64,000 nucleotides of DNA from Citrobacter werkmanii NBRC 105721. GTDB lineage: Bacteria > Pseudomonadota > Gammaproteobacteria > Enterobacterales > Enterobacteriaceae. A program made the translations under genes and the position numbers. Location: positions 1 through 64,000 of the forward strand of contig BBMW01000020.1 of assembly GCA_000759755.1 (NCBI GenBank), given 5' to 3'. Positions 8,901-16,824 of the stretch are shown piece by piece. Numbering within the stretch: the stretch's first letter is position 1; each line of letters begins with the position of its first letter. The notes below the pieces were generated by a model. That model was not told where the DNA came from. It did no database searches and saw nothing but the letters and a program-made list of their open reading frames with translations.

Positions 8901-9423
8901 GTTGTGGATGGAGCAGGCGGGGAAAGGCGTCCCCACGCCAGACAGAAAGCCGGACAACCCCATGCCGCCATCCCCGTCCCGCGATGCAGGGAAGGCGCTG
9001 TTTCAGGCGATGGATGCTGAGGGGCAGCTCAAACTGTTGCTGGTCAAAGCCCACGGCGACTTTATTCAGGGGGTCGTCCTGCATGAAGGCCGCTATAAAC
9101 CAGTGCTCGGGAGACTGTGTAAAAACGCCCGCGGCGCACCGCATATGACGCTCAACGAAATCACCCCTGACGGACTGAAACCCCTGGGCTACGGTAACCC
9201 GATTAACAACGAGACGGGCAGCTTTAACGACTATGTGTTCCGCCTGAATAATGAACCCCAGCGTTTGTATGCTCAGGGCCTTGAGCCGGAAAAGCGCCCG
9301 GCGGCACTACAGCAGCAGCTGGGATTTGACAGTGCACCGGTGGCACCTGACCAGCTGGTAGTCCGCCGTGAACAGGAATCCACCCACCGGCACACACCCA
9401 CCATGCCACGCCCCGGCCGTTGA
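5986..9423 (+). CDS. Sog/TraC-type conjugative DNA primase
   Basis: The 1145-residue protein sits between traK and traL, the sog position in R64. The N-terminus (1-60) is a DUF5710 domain. A TOPRIM-type primase core contains EGYATA (268-273), the signature of RP4 TraC and P4 primases, followed by an acidic FLGDDD. Residues about 385-590 are a low-complexity Pro/Ala/Lys linker. An LPD7-like domain (about 610-710) and a C-terminal domain follow. Such primases are carried into the recipient to start complementary-strand synthesis. An in-frame ATG at 7189 (M402) could give a short form like SogS, but its ribosome site is weak. Confidence 0.85.
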   Translation: MESTQTRTYLAVPHDEKDEARKAAGKLENNKSALRFDDERKVWYALPGADMEALKRWKPDPLLTGVSAGDALTQFADFLRANGADLTEKVVMDGTRQRIRMQDDKPGKKSCTYVGHLDGLPNGWFNDFRDGGKDELSTWYFSGEEGDPVAALHMKAVTAQSQWDRAEAKRILQDKKAGNVRYVHGKFGQAGHQHPYLVKKGVQAARGVHIDDKQRLLIPLQNVEGVIRSMQTIDPEGNKRLTKDAEKSGNFFVVGGTLKNGRPIVCAEGYATAASGAMALRMPVVMAIDSGNLVKVAENLHKKFPDSPMLFLGDDDPPKPHRPGNPGKEAAEKAARLTGGIAVLPALTPEEKAQGMTDFNDLHQSRGLAALTEELAPLRQRLLPEPTPGASPELQPTETVIMNEPDNVNNDPAARDDEISQMAAYEDWMASGQDTPADPVLPEPVPAVDAAAETAAPANAVPETPSPDTAAGASPAAPAKKARRAKKTEPTTATGKGSARPAAPPKKTRQKKTTTEDKQEKPQQTAPAESESQNTSGADPTPSLSSLLKQESPAVSTPPTPEDEDVQTVIPPVNDDVPPLRKASPSGTDEQGTPDSDAPDSDAMPEPDGIRFERSLQARERIDLVALEGALLHKPGNERGTQQYLLDGERAFTRYLQQGRIIMATPQASQNDRMILGALLVAKQDMVLQGNIELTGSPAFKQRAINLIAEYDLPLKLTSPEQIKMLEEAREKLRSEPALPDEPTPLGSEASEILVHPAATHASPQPGEVPASAAPASAATARNTATAPLPPDILPQRAPAPVPMNASHDEASAGLTGTLLEHGAAPYNFQKDESHSYYARLRTAEGERVVWGIALRAAIADAGLQNNDLVTLQMTGKETVTVDVKQKGPDGKPMVDEKGRPVYRKEERERNKWTARQAIDPGVVNADTRTMTPPGELLAYSLKDWHNLQAGVEELATKAGVSLPDWPGLPDALWMEQAGKGVPTPDRKPDNPMPPSPSRDAGKALFQAMDAEGQLKLLLVKAHGDFIQGVVLHEGRYKPVLGRLCKNARGAPHMTLNEITPDGLKPLGYGNPINNETGSFNDYVFRLNNEPQRLYAQGLEPEKRPAALQQQLGFDSAPVAPDQLVVRREQESTHRHTPTMPRPGR

Positions 9424-9438
9424 CGGAGGTCAGAAAAT

Positions 9439-9909
9439 ATGAAGAAGTTATCACTCACCTGTCTGTTGCTGTACGCCTCGCTGTCAGGCCCTGCGGCGAA
9501 TGCCGCCAGCTGTGCCGCTGCCTCGGCGGCACTTGCCGGCGCGCAAGCCGGTTATGAGCAGAACAGGAAAGCCGCAGAGTCATGGTCGCAACGGGAAAAG
9601 CAGGCCAGCAACGAATTTCAGCAATGCCTCGGAGACATCAGTACCAGCATCACGGTGCCGACATTTCCGGATTTCAGTCAGATATTTGACCAGATCAAGG
9701 ACAAAATCTGTTCTGCTGCCCGGGATAAAGTCTCATCACTGTTGCCAGGCAATATCGACCCGTGGGGGGATTTGGGCGGCGATTACATTCCGACGACCGA
9801 CATTCCTGTCGGTACCCGGAGTGTAAAAAACGTCGTCACCCGACAGACGTCACCGGCCCCTGCATCCGGCACACCGTCAGCCAGCTCCGCCTACCCCTTC
9901 TCACTGTAA
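9439..9909 (+). CDS. traL: TraL, exported conjugation protein
   Basis: The 156-residue product has a clear signal peptide (residues 1-23, ANAASCA). The mature part is Ala/Ser-rich with two further cysteines. It lies between the primase and traM, as in IncI and IncL/M transfer operons, which is the basis for the name. Biochemical role is unknown; location is inferred to be periplasmic. The start follows GGAGG at good spacing. Confidence 0.78.
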   Translation: MKKLSLTCLLLYASLSGPAANAASCAAASAALAGAQAGYEQNRKAAESWSQREKQASNEFQQCLGDISTSITVPTFPDFSQIFDQIKDKICSAARDKVSSLLPGNIDPWGDLGGDYIPTTDIPVGTRSVKNVVTRQTSPAPASGTPSASSAYPFSL

Positions 9910-9959
9910 TTTCAACTGTCCCTGGCTGCCCGTACGGTTTTCCGGCCGGGCAGCACCTT

Positions 9960-10649
9960 ATGGATATTTTTATGAAGAAGAAGACTGTCTCCCCCCCGGC
10001 GACGGATAAAAACCCATACGAAAATGCTTTCGCGCGGCATCAGCATGCCCAGCTGAATGTGAGCTTTACGCGTAAAAGCTTACAGGCCAACGTATGGCAG
10101 TCCGTCGCGATCGTCATTCTGCTGTGCAGTACCATTCTGTTCGCCTGGAAAGCAGCCAACCCGCCCCTGAGTGTCATCGCCAGTGACAACGGCCGCATCA
10201 TCCCGCTGCCAACCATCAACGATCCCGTATACAGCGACGCGGACATCATCGACTACGGTGCCAGACATATCCGGGAGGACTTCACGCTGGATTTTGTTCA
10301 CTACCGTGAGCAGATCAATGCCCGCCGGGATAGTTTTTCCACTGAAGGTTTTACCAGCTATTACAACTCGCTGGTTAGTTCAAACATACTGTCCAATATC
10401 CGGGATAAGAAAATGAACCTGTCGGTACTGACCTCCACAGGCGTGGTTAACAGCAAGGGGGTTCTCGACAACGGCGCCTATGCCTGGCGCCTGCAATACC
10501 CTATTACGCTACGACTCGACGGACAGACCTCGTCCCTTCCTCCGCAAAACTTCACGCTCGTCCAGATTGTCACCCGCGCCGATCCCCGACTCAAAAAAGA
10601 CGGTCTGGAAGTCATTCAGCAGATCACACGGGAGGCTGCAGCACAATGA
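9960..10649 (+). CDS. traM: TraM, DotI/IcmL-like inner-membrane protein
   Basis: One membrane helix (about residues 48-64) follows a short cytoplasmic N-terminus. The periplasmic domain has the IcmL/DotI pattern (VHYREQINARRDSFSTEGF). DotI rings line the inner-membrane channel. The open frame runs back to 9762 inside traL, but the start must be the ATG at 9960 (229 residues, near the R64 length) or at 9972 (225 residues), which has TATGGA seven bases upstream. The stop overlaps the traN start. Confidence 0.88.
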   Translation: MDIFMKKKTVSPPATDKNPYENAFARHQHAQLNVSFTRKSLQANVWQSVAIVILLCSTILFAWKAANPPLSVIASDNGRIIPLPTINDPVYSDADIIDYGARHIREDFTLDFVHYREQINARRDSFSTEGFTSYYNSLVSSNILSNIRDKKMNLSVLTSTGVVNSKGVLDNGAYAWRLQYPITLRLDGQTSSLPPQNFTLVQIVTRADPRLKKDGLEVIQQITREAAAQ

Positions 10650-11665
10650 ACAAGACACTGATAGTTATCGCCAGTCTGGTTAGCAGTATATCCGTAATGG
10701 CGGCGGAAACACCGCAGGCACAGTGGCAACCGGCGCAGACATTATCCGCTAACCCCACCACGGCACTGCCCCCTGCGCCGGCTCCGACACAACCGGCAGC
10801 AGTCCAGCCCGCTCAGCCTGTTACGCCGGCACCGCAAAGTGCCGGGACCGCTTCTGCGCCGCCGGTCCCGATGCCACCTGATGCGGCGCTGCAGTACGCC
10901 GAAAATGTGGTTGCGCCGTTATCTCCGGACGCCATTAAGGAATTGCGCGCCGGACTCGATGGCGTCCAGCGAAGTACCGGCACCGCCCCGGTCACGGCGG
11001 TCCCCCGGATACGCTCGCTGACCGTAAAGCTTGAGCCCGGATCATCACTGCCCATGATACAGGTCCTGCCCAATTACCCCGGTACGGTGAATTTTACCGA
11101 CCAGACCGGCGCACCGTGGCCGATTGCCGCCCCGCCCGTGAATGGAAATCCGGGCGGCTTCCAGGTGAATTATCTGCCTGACACGCCGTCGATGGCCATT
11201 CAGGCACGTCGCGCTTATGACACAGGCAGCGTGACGGTTTATCTCAAAGGGCTTGCGGTGCCGGTCGTCATCAGTATGACCAGCGGGGAACCCGGTAACC
11301 CGGACACCTCACAACCCACAGACAGCCGGGTCGATTTACGTATCCCGCAGCGGGGTCCCGCAGCACGCGGTGCCGCGGCTCCCCGGCAGAAAGTCGGGCT
11401 GTATGACAACACCCTGCAGGCCTTTCTGGATGGTGTTCCCCCGAAAGAAGCACAGCGTATCAAAACGCAGGGGGGCGTGCCGGATGTTCAGGCCTGGCAG
11501 TTGGGCGATGATGTGTATCTGCGCTCACGCGCCGATTTACGCGATGCCTTTGACAGCACGCTGTCCTCCGCTGACGGCACCCATGTCTGGAAAATGCCGG
11601 TGACGCCGTATGTCACCTTCTCGGTGCAGGGACATAACGTCCCACTGACTCTGGAGTTGCAATAA
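10646..11665 (+). CDS. traN: TraN, DotH/IcmK-like outer-membrane core component
   Basis: The 339-residue protein has a signal peptide (1-19), then a Pro/Ala/Gln-rich linker (to about residue 75). A beta-rich C-terminal half contains SLTVKLEPGSSLPMIQVLPNYPGTV, typical of the DotH family. DotH forms the outer-membrane ring of the type IVB core complex with DotC, DotD and DotG. It is translationally coupled to traM (ATGA) and traO (TAATG). Confidence 0.9.
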   Translation: MNKTLIVIASLVSSISVMAAETPQAQWQPAQTLSANPTTALPPAPAPTQPAAVQPAQPVTPAPQSAGTASAPPVPMPPDAALQYAENVVAPLSPDAIKELRAGLDGVQRSTGTAPVTAVPRIRSLTVKLEPGSSLPMIQVLPNYPGTVNFTDQTGAPWPIAAPPVNGNPGGFQVNYLPDTPSMAIQARRAYDTGSVTVYLKGLAVPVVISMTSGEPGNPDTSQPTDSRVDLRIPQRGPAARGAAAPRQKVGLYDNTLQAFLDGVPPKEAQRIKTQGGVPDVQAWQLGDDVYLRSRADLRDAFDSTLSSADGTHVWKMPVTPYVTFSVQGHNVPLTLELQ

Positions 11666-12864
11666 TGTCGATAGAACAGGATGCGGCCAGTGATGGCAAG
11701 AAAACGCTGGCGCTGGCTGGCGTCGCCGTCATCATTGTTGCCGCCGCAGGTTATCTGGGCTGGGGATGGATGCAGCAGTCAGCCGTCCCCGAGTCGCAGT
11801 ACAACCTCAGTCGCGTGGCCAACAATGCGCCGCTCTCTGCACAGGAGAGCCGGCAGTACCGTGAATTACTGAAGCTGTCCAACCAGCAGGGCGCACAGGC
11901 GGCCGAGAGAGAGGGTAACAGTTTTGTGGCTTCCCTCAGTGAAAGCCAGCAGACAGACGACGCGCCGGTCATTCCACGCGTGGCACCCGTGCCGGTGACA
12001 CTGAATACGCAAGTGGACCCATCGCAGTACGAAACCGGTCAACAGGGCGGTCTGAACGACGAGCAAAAGCAGCAGGTGACTAATCTGCTGACGCAACTGA
12101 ATGCCCGCTGGCAGACCAGTGATATGCAGCTCGCCGCCGCATTTGGCAGTGAGGGACAGGACGGGCAGTCGCCCTTCAGTCAGTGGGCGCAGAGCGTCCC
12201 GGGTCTGGTTTCTTCGCCACCGCAACCGGCACCGCAGGGTACGGCAGGCACACCAACGGCAGCGGCGACACCCCTTATCAACATACCGGGTTTAACGCGT
12301 TATCCCGGCACGATCGATACCGCCATTGACTCCGATAATCCTGAGTCAAAAGTGATAGCTGTCATCCCGGCGGGCAAACTGCAGGGCGCGCAACTGGCGG
12401 CACCCAATGTCCAGCTGGCTGGCGACGGGGTGATTGTGAATTTCAAAACCCTGGCGTTCAAAGGCATGACCTGCACCATTGATGCGTATGCTCAGGATGA
12501 TGAAACCCAGCGTTCGTCCATCGCCAGTGACGTGAATCACCGGTACGTCACCCGCATCATATTACCCGCGCTCGCCAACGGCATAGGCAAAGTCGGGCAG
12601 CTGTACGAGGACAGCAACACGCAAATCCTGACGACCAACAGCGGGACCGTCACCGGCCGGACAGGTAGCCCGGACAGTAAAGCCGTTGCCGGCGTCATCG
12701 CAGGCGGTATCGGGCAGCAAACTGCCCAGGTTATGACGCAGGATGCGTCCCGGCTGCCGGTGACCCAGGTCAACGTGGACCGCCGTCAGGTTGTCTCCAT
12801 TCTGTTTATGAAACCCGTCACTGACAAAGACTGCACCCCCATGCCCGCAGGAGAAAACTCGTAA
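11665..12864 (+). CDS. traO: TraO, DotG/IcmE-like core channel protein
   Basis: The 399-residue protein has one N-terminal membrane helix (about 12-32). A long variable periplasmic stretch precedes a conserved C-terminal VirB10/TrbI-like domain (about 200-399, with LPALANGIGKVGQL and VNVDRRQVVSILF). It is expected to span both membranes as the central channel of the transfer machine. It lacks the long pentapeptide-repeat section of Legionella DotG, as the plasmid homologues do. Confidence 0.91.
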   Translation: MSIEQDAASDGKKTLALAGVAVIIVAAAGYLGWGWMQQSAVPESQYNLSRVANNAPLSAQESRQYRELLKLSNQQGAQAAEREGNSFVASLSESQQTDDAPVIPRVAPVPVTLNTQVDPSQYETGQQGGLNDEQKQQVTNLLTQLNARWQTSDMQLAAAFGSEGQDGQSPFSQWAQSVPGLVSSPPQPAPQGTAGTPTAAATPLINIPGLTRYPGTIDTAIDSDNPESKVIAVIPAGKLQGAQLAAPNVQLAGDGVIVNFKTLAFKGMTCTIDAYAQDDETQRSSIASDVNHRYVTRIILPALANGIGKVGQLYEDSNTQILTTNSGTVTGRTGSPDSKAVAGVIAGGIGQQTAQVMTQDASRLPVTQVNVDRRQVVSILFMKPVTDKDCTPMPAGENS

Positions 12865-13613
12865 TGAAATCACACTTCGATCCTCAGATAACCGCCCCAC
12901 TCCCGCTCGAGGATGACGAATCAGAGGCTGAAGCAACGGTAACGTCTGCAGATAAACCCGTGAAACGTCCTCTGTGGGATCAACCTAGAATTCAAATCGC
13001 CGCCCTGGCGATTTTTGCGATTCTGGGGTTAACGTGGAAAATGAGCGGCAGCAGCAACCCGCCCTCATCACAGCCACAGTTTACCGTCACGGAACCGGTG
13101 AACTCTCCGGCCCCCGTTACGGTGAATTCGTCAGCCAGTCCCGAACCGTCTCCCGCCCCGCAGCAGGTCGCGCCTGTCACAGAGACGCTGCCGCCAGCAA
13201 CCCCGTCCACTGAGACAGACTCTCTGGCCGGTGAAGTCTCACGGGCACTGAATTCGCAGCAGGTCTACAGCGAAAAAACCCGGGAGGGATTAGCGGCTCT
13301 GGCCCGCCGCGTGGGTAATCTCGAACAACAGATCACTGAGCTGAAAAAGCAGCGTCAGGAAACGCCGGTCGCGGTCAGACAGCCCACGGTGGCCAGCACA
13401 GTGGCGAAGCCGAAAACATCCGGGAGTACATCCACTAAGGGCTGGTCAGGTCATCGGGCAACGATAAACAGCCTCTACCCCGGCCTTGCATGGGTGACCT
13501 GGCAGGGCAGCAGCTGGGCATTGCGTCCGGGAGACCGGTTCGCAGGTGCCACGGTACTGCGTATCGATGAACGTAAGCGGGAAGTGGTGACGTCATCGGG
13601 TGTCATCCGGTAA
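12864..13613 (+). CDS. traP: TraP, DotF/IcmG-like inner-membrane protein
   Basis: The 249-residue protein has an acidic cytoplasmic N-terminus, one membrane helix (about 47-62), a Pro/Ser linker, a predicted coiled coil (about 120-165, LEQQITELKKQRQE) and a C-terminal globular domain beginning GWSGHRATINSLYPGLAWV. It is placed between traO and traQ exactly as in R64. Homologues associate with the inner-membrane part of the Dot core. Confidence 0.86.
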   Translation: MKSHFDPQITAPLPLEDDESEAEATVTSADKPVKRPLWDQPRIQIAALAIFAILGLTWKMSGSSNPPSSQPQFTVTEPVNSPAPVTVNSSASPEPSPAPQQVAPVTETLPPATPSTETDSLAGEVSRALNSQQVYSEKTREGLAALARRVGNLEQQITELKKQRQETPVAVRQPTVASTVAKPKTSGSTSTKGWSGHRATINSLYPGLAWVTWQGSSWALRPGDRFAGATVLRIDERKREVVTSSGVIR

Positions 13614-13622
13614 GGAGCTGAT

Positions 13623-14153
13623 ATGGACTTTGTCCAGATGCTGGCAAATGCGGCCAACAATTTGTCAGCCATCTCCACGCAACTGGTTCTGGCCATCGCC
13701 GGCGTGGGGGGGATAGCCCTCATTATCCTGTATCTGTCCGGGCAGGCTGGCCGGACGCGGCGGGGTCAGCAGACCGACTCTGCCGGTACCTTCCTCGCCG
13801 TTCTGCTGCTGGGCTGTTGCATTATCAGCATCCAGAGCGTCGTGAATGCCGGTTCAAACCAGTTCGCCCTCGGGGCGGTCACTTTCGATGCCATCTCTTA
13901 TGTGCCCGAAGCCCGGTATGGTCCGGCCGCCGTGGCGGTGAATGCCGGTCTGACGGTTCTCCAGACGGTCGGATGGGTCTATGTCCTCAACGGCCTGTTA
14001 CGTCTGCGCCGTTCCCAGAAGGATGGACACACTGGGTTAACCCGCGGGGATGACATTTCTTCAGGCATTAAACGTTTTATCTGCGGTGTTCTGCTTATCT
14101 GCAATCCCGCAGTCCTCAACGCCCTTCAGAACACAATCAACATTCACTGGTAA
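13623..14153 (+). CDS. traQ: TraQ, IcmC/DotE-like membrane protein
   Basis: The 176-residue integral membrane protein has hydrophobic segments at about 18-40, 58-74 and 97-121, then a basic loop and a further weak segment. Size, topology and position correspond to R64 TraQ. The precise function in the family is not known. The start has GGAGCTG upstream (13614-13620), ten bases after the traP stop. Confidence 0.83.
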   Translation: MDFVQMLANAANNLSAISTQLVLAIAGVGGIALIILYLSGQAGRTRRGQQTDSAGTFLAVLLLGCCIISIQSVVNAGSNQFALGAVTFDAISYVPEARYGPAAVAVNAGLTVLQTVGWVYVLNGLLRLRRSQKDGHTGLTRGDDISSGIKRFICGVLLICNPAVLNALQNTINIHW

Positions 14154-14168
14154 CAACTAAGGAACATT

Positions 14169-14567
14169 ATGGAAATCCTGAAAAATATGATGCTGCGGAC
14201 CGCAGTAGAACTTTCCCTGCGCACCTGGCAGCTGCGCCGCCGCACATCGCTGTGGCTGAGTGGATTGCTGTTGAGTGCCCTGGCCAGTCAGCCAGCACAA
14301 GCAGCCGGTGATGATCTCGGCGGTATGGTAAAGAGCGGGCTTGGATTTTTCACCGATATCAAACAACCCCTCCTGGATGCTGCGCCGGTGATTGGCCTCA
14401 TTTTTATCATTCTGGCCTTACTGATGATGCGCTGGAAAAAGAACAACCCCAATATCAAACCGTGGGAGATTGCCGTGATGTTTGGGATTGGATTGTTTTT
14501 ACTGGCACTGAGTCAGATTGTAAGTCGCGGACAGAAACAGATGGGACTGAACCCGGTTGGATTCTGA
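14169..14567 (+). CDS. traR: TraR, IcmD/DotP-like membrane protein
   Basis: The 132-residue protein starts with a signal-like segment (about 26-48, cleavage near AQA-AG), then has two membrane helices (about 70-88 and 100-118). Position after traQ and the short hydrophobic architecture match R64 TraR. It is followed immediately by an intrinsic terminator, so it probably closes the first tra transcription unit. Confidence 0.83.
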   Translation: MEILKNMMLRTAVELSLRTWQLRRRTSLWLSGLLLSALASQPAQAAGDDLGGMVKSGLGFFTDIKQPLLDAAPVIGLIFIILALLMMRWKKNNPNIKPWEIAVMFGIGLFLLALSQIVSRGQKQMGLNPVGF

Positions 14568-14574
14568 TAACGAT

Positions 14575-14603
14575 AACTCCCCGGTTCTGCCGGGGAGTTT
14601 TAC
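14575..14603 (+). terminator. Intrinsic terminator after traR
   Basis: The stem AACTCCCCGG / CCGGGGAGTT has a 5-nt loop and is followed by TTTTA. It may also serve the convergent gene at 14600-15172. Confidence 0.75.
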
Positions 14604-15172
14604 TGTTTACGTTCAAAGTCGCGAAGCATTTGCAGGTTTTTTTGACTGAAATGTATTTTTTGCTCAGGACACAGTTTTAAAAACTCGTCAATCGAACTCA
14701 GACACCGGTTCTTTCTTTTAGGTGCCTCTATAATTACTGATGCCAGCGAGAATTCATTATAAAAAGCGGAGTACATTGCACTAACAAACCCGGTGCTCAA
14801 ATGTGAAGCATCATTAAGATGCTGAACTCCACACTTAATCCTCAAGCTATCTTTCACCTTTTCAAAACGTGCATTGTCATTTCCCTGTAACTGGCCGCAG
14901 TCCTTAATACTAGCGCCCCCTTGGACAACTGCTGTTGTATAAATATCAGTTGAGCCATAAACATCATAGCCAGAACACTTATAGATTCCCGTTGCAATGG
15001 TAAAAACAAAAGAAACAACCATCACTACAGCGTTTATAAATCCATAATCATGCCTGATGGCTAATTTAATAAGAGCAATGCTCATTACCATACTCAACAC
15101 AGCCATTACCCCGTTCACAAAAAACACATAAACAGAAAATATCAGCAGGGGAACAAAAATGTATAACCTCAT
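14600..15172 (-). CDS. Unknown membrane protein inserted between traR and traT
   Basis: This 190-residue product was not recognised. Three N-terminal hydrophobic segments (about 3-20, 22-40 and 45-62) precede a soluble domain with four cysteines. It is AT-rich compared with the tra genes and points against the operon. Its start codon region overlaps that of the divergent gene at 15159 by 14 bp, so one of the two starts may be wrong; both have plausible ribosome sites. Position within a transfer operon suggests a mating-related role, but nothing in the sequence shows one. Confidence 0.6.
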   Translation of the reverse strand: MRLYIFVPLLIFSVYVFFVNGVMAVLSMVMSIALIKLAIRHDYGFINAVVMVVSFVFTIATGIYKCSGYDVYGSTDIYTTAVVQGGASIKDCGQLQGNDNARFEKVKDSLRIKCGVQHLNDASHLSTGFVSAMYSAFYNEFSLASVIIEAPKRKNRCLSSIDEFLKLCPEQKIHFSQKNLQMLRDFERKQ

Positions 15173-15605
15173 AAAACCCTACTCTTCAGTCTGGAGTAAA
15201 ACTATCGATTATACCTATCTGTTTGATAACAGAAAGATGTCGATTAGTGAAGCTGTGATAAGCATCATATGGAACGTTCTATACGCATTACCACTACTAC
15301 CTTATGTGATTTTCCTGCTAAATCCCTTCCCTGCAATCAATGAGTTTAGAGAACTCTCTCTTTTAGCTGCGTGGGGATCTATGCTTGTCATATCCATCTA
15401 CGGGGTTCTTTTAAGTACAATTGTCATTAAATTATTTTCAGAGAAACTTCCCTGCATACCTTCTGACGCTTACAAAGAGCATCCTTTTATAGCAACCGTT
15501 GTTTTTTATGTTATAGGTGTTTTATTTATCCTTGCATTCAAAGAAGTTTTTATGCCTTTATTTATAAATATAATATCAATAGTTCTCAATTTAATTTTAC
15601 CCTGA
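15159..15605 (+). CDS. Unknown small membrane protein (paralogue of next gene)
   Basis: The 148-residue protein has about three to four membrane segments. It shares a pattern with the following gene: an N-terminal Trp-containing stretch with DYT (WSKTIDYTYL here), and a later HPFIATVVFY segment matching YPFITTALYY. The pair therefore looks like a tandem duplication. It is AT-rich. AGGGG lies upstream of the ATG. Function not recognised. Confidence 0.6.
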   Translation: MYNLIKPYSSVWSKTIDYTYLFDNRKMSISEAVISIIWNVLYALPLLPYVIFLLNPFPAINEFRELSLLAAWGSMLVISIYGVLLSTIVIKLFSEKLPCIPSDAYKEHPFIATVVFYVIGVLFILAFKEVFMPLFINIISIVLNLILP

Positions 15606-15641
15606 TACAACCCCAATTAATGGGAGGGAGTGAATAGCATA

Positions 15642-16055
15642 ATGTCAAATACATTAAAGAGCATAATAAAACAATACTCCCTGTGGTGGAAATCAAATGC
15701 AGATTACACACTGTCGCCAGGAACAGGAAGATTTGCTTTCAATACCGTGGCTAAACGCATATGCAACGGACTACTCCTGTCTCTGGCTATACTTCCCGCC
15801 GCCTGTGTAATGCTTAGGCCGATGTACGGCAGTAGTGTTGGCTATGCTGCAGTCATGATGGCCATATCAGGTTGTGCTTTAGGTGACAGGTTATTTTTTA
15901 CAATCATGAAACGAGCGATAAATAACCCCTCAAAATTCTGTTATCGATATCCGTTTATTACAACAGCACTTTATTATTTCACCTGCCACTGCGTATTAAG
16001 CGCGCTGATTATTTATGTAGCCATACTCAACTATATTATGAGCACTCTCCGTTAA
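15642..16055 (+). CDS. Unknown small membrane protein (paralogue of previous gene)
   Basis: The ATG at 15642 (137 residues) is preferred over 15630 because GGGAGGGAG lies upstream at 15621-15629. Membrane segments lie at about 40-60, 65-80 and 105-130. It shares the ADYTL and YPFITTALYY patterns with the gene before it. It lies in the R64 traS position, but no identity with TraS could be confirmed. Confidence 0.55.
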   Translation: MSNTLKSIIKQYSLWWKSNADYTLSPGTGRFAFNTVAKRICNGLLLSLAILPAACVMLRPMYGSSVGYAAVMMAISGCALGDRLFFTIMKRAINNPSKFCYRYPFITTALYYFTCHCVLSALIIYVAILNYIMSTLR

Positions 16056-16215
16056 CAAAACATCACGGACGGATATATGAAAATATTATTCATTTACCCA
16101 CCAAAACCAGAATATATATTTCTCAACACGCAAGCCAACTTCTTTTTTTATAACCCCGATATGTCATACACGGGCCACACGCTATTTTACGGCCCATCCT
16201 GTACAAGGTGTGAAC

Positions 16216-16824
16216 ATGCCTGAATTAGATCTTAAACATACCATTGCCGGTGAAAGCCCTGAAACAGACTGCGCAGAACGAAGCACCTATGCGCAGTCAC
16301 TCGGGTGTGAATGCGAATACTGTGGCTATCCTTCCCCTAATAATACGGCGATACACCGGGACGGGAATCCACTCAATTGCGATGACAGTAACCTGACGGT
16401 CGTTGATCCCTTCTGTCGCGCATGGCGGGAGTTAAACACACTCAATGCCGACAATGCGGTGATGACCATCCTCCCCGGTATTTCATCGGAAGATATCAGT
16501 CATTTACAACGCACCATCCACATCGCTCTCCATAGTGACGATCCGTCCACGCGGGAGGATGCCCGCCAGTTACTGGACTGGATCACAGAACATAAATCAC
16601 TCGCAGAGAAGCGTTTCGACACGTCGCATCCAGGCGCGTTTGCGCAGGCATTACACCGGACCGCCCCGTCGCAACGTCATGAGACCCGGGTTGCCTGGCG
16701 TCATGTCGCGCCGGTACTGAATCCGTCCCGGCTGCCTGACCCCACGGAGTTAACTCCACTGGAATCCACACCGGCCTGGTGGCCAATGATGTACCAACAT
16801 TACCGCACGCAGGGTGGCGCATGA
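16216..16824 (+). CDS. traT: TraT, DotN/IcmJ-like zinc protein
   Basis: The 202-residue cytoplasmic protein has a CECEYCGYPS cluster (C31, C33, C36), consistent with the zinc-binding site of DotN. In the Dot/Icm system DotN joins the coupling complex around DotL. The ATG at 16216 has AAGGTG at ideal spacing; an upstream in-frame GTG at 16210 is less likely. The stop overlaps the traU start (ATGA at 16821), supporting co-translation with the ATPase gene. Confidence 0.85.
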   Translation: MPELDLKHTIAGESPETDCAERSTYAQSLGCECEYCGYPSPNNTAIHRDGNPLNCDDSNLTVVDPFCRAWRELNTLNADNAVMTILPGISSEDISHLQRTIHIALHSDDPSTREDARQLLDWITEHKSLAEKRFDTSHPGAFAQALHRTAPSQRHETRVAWRHVAPVLNPSRLPDPTELTPLESTPAWWPMMYQHYRTQGGA

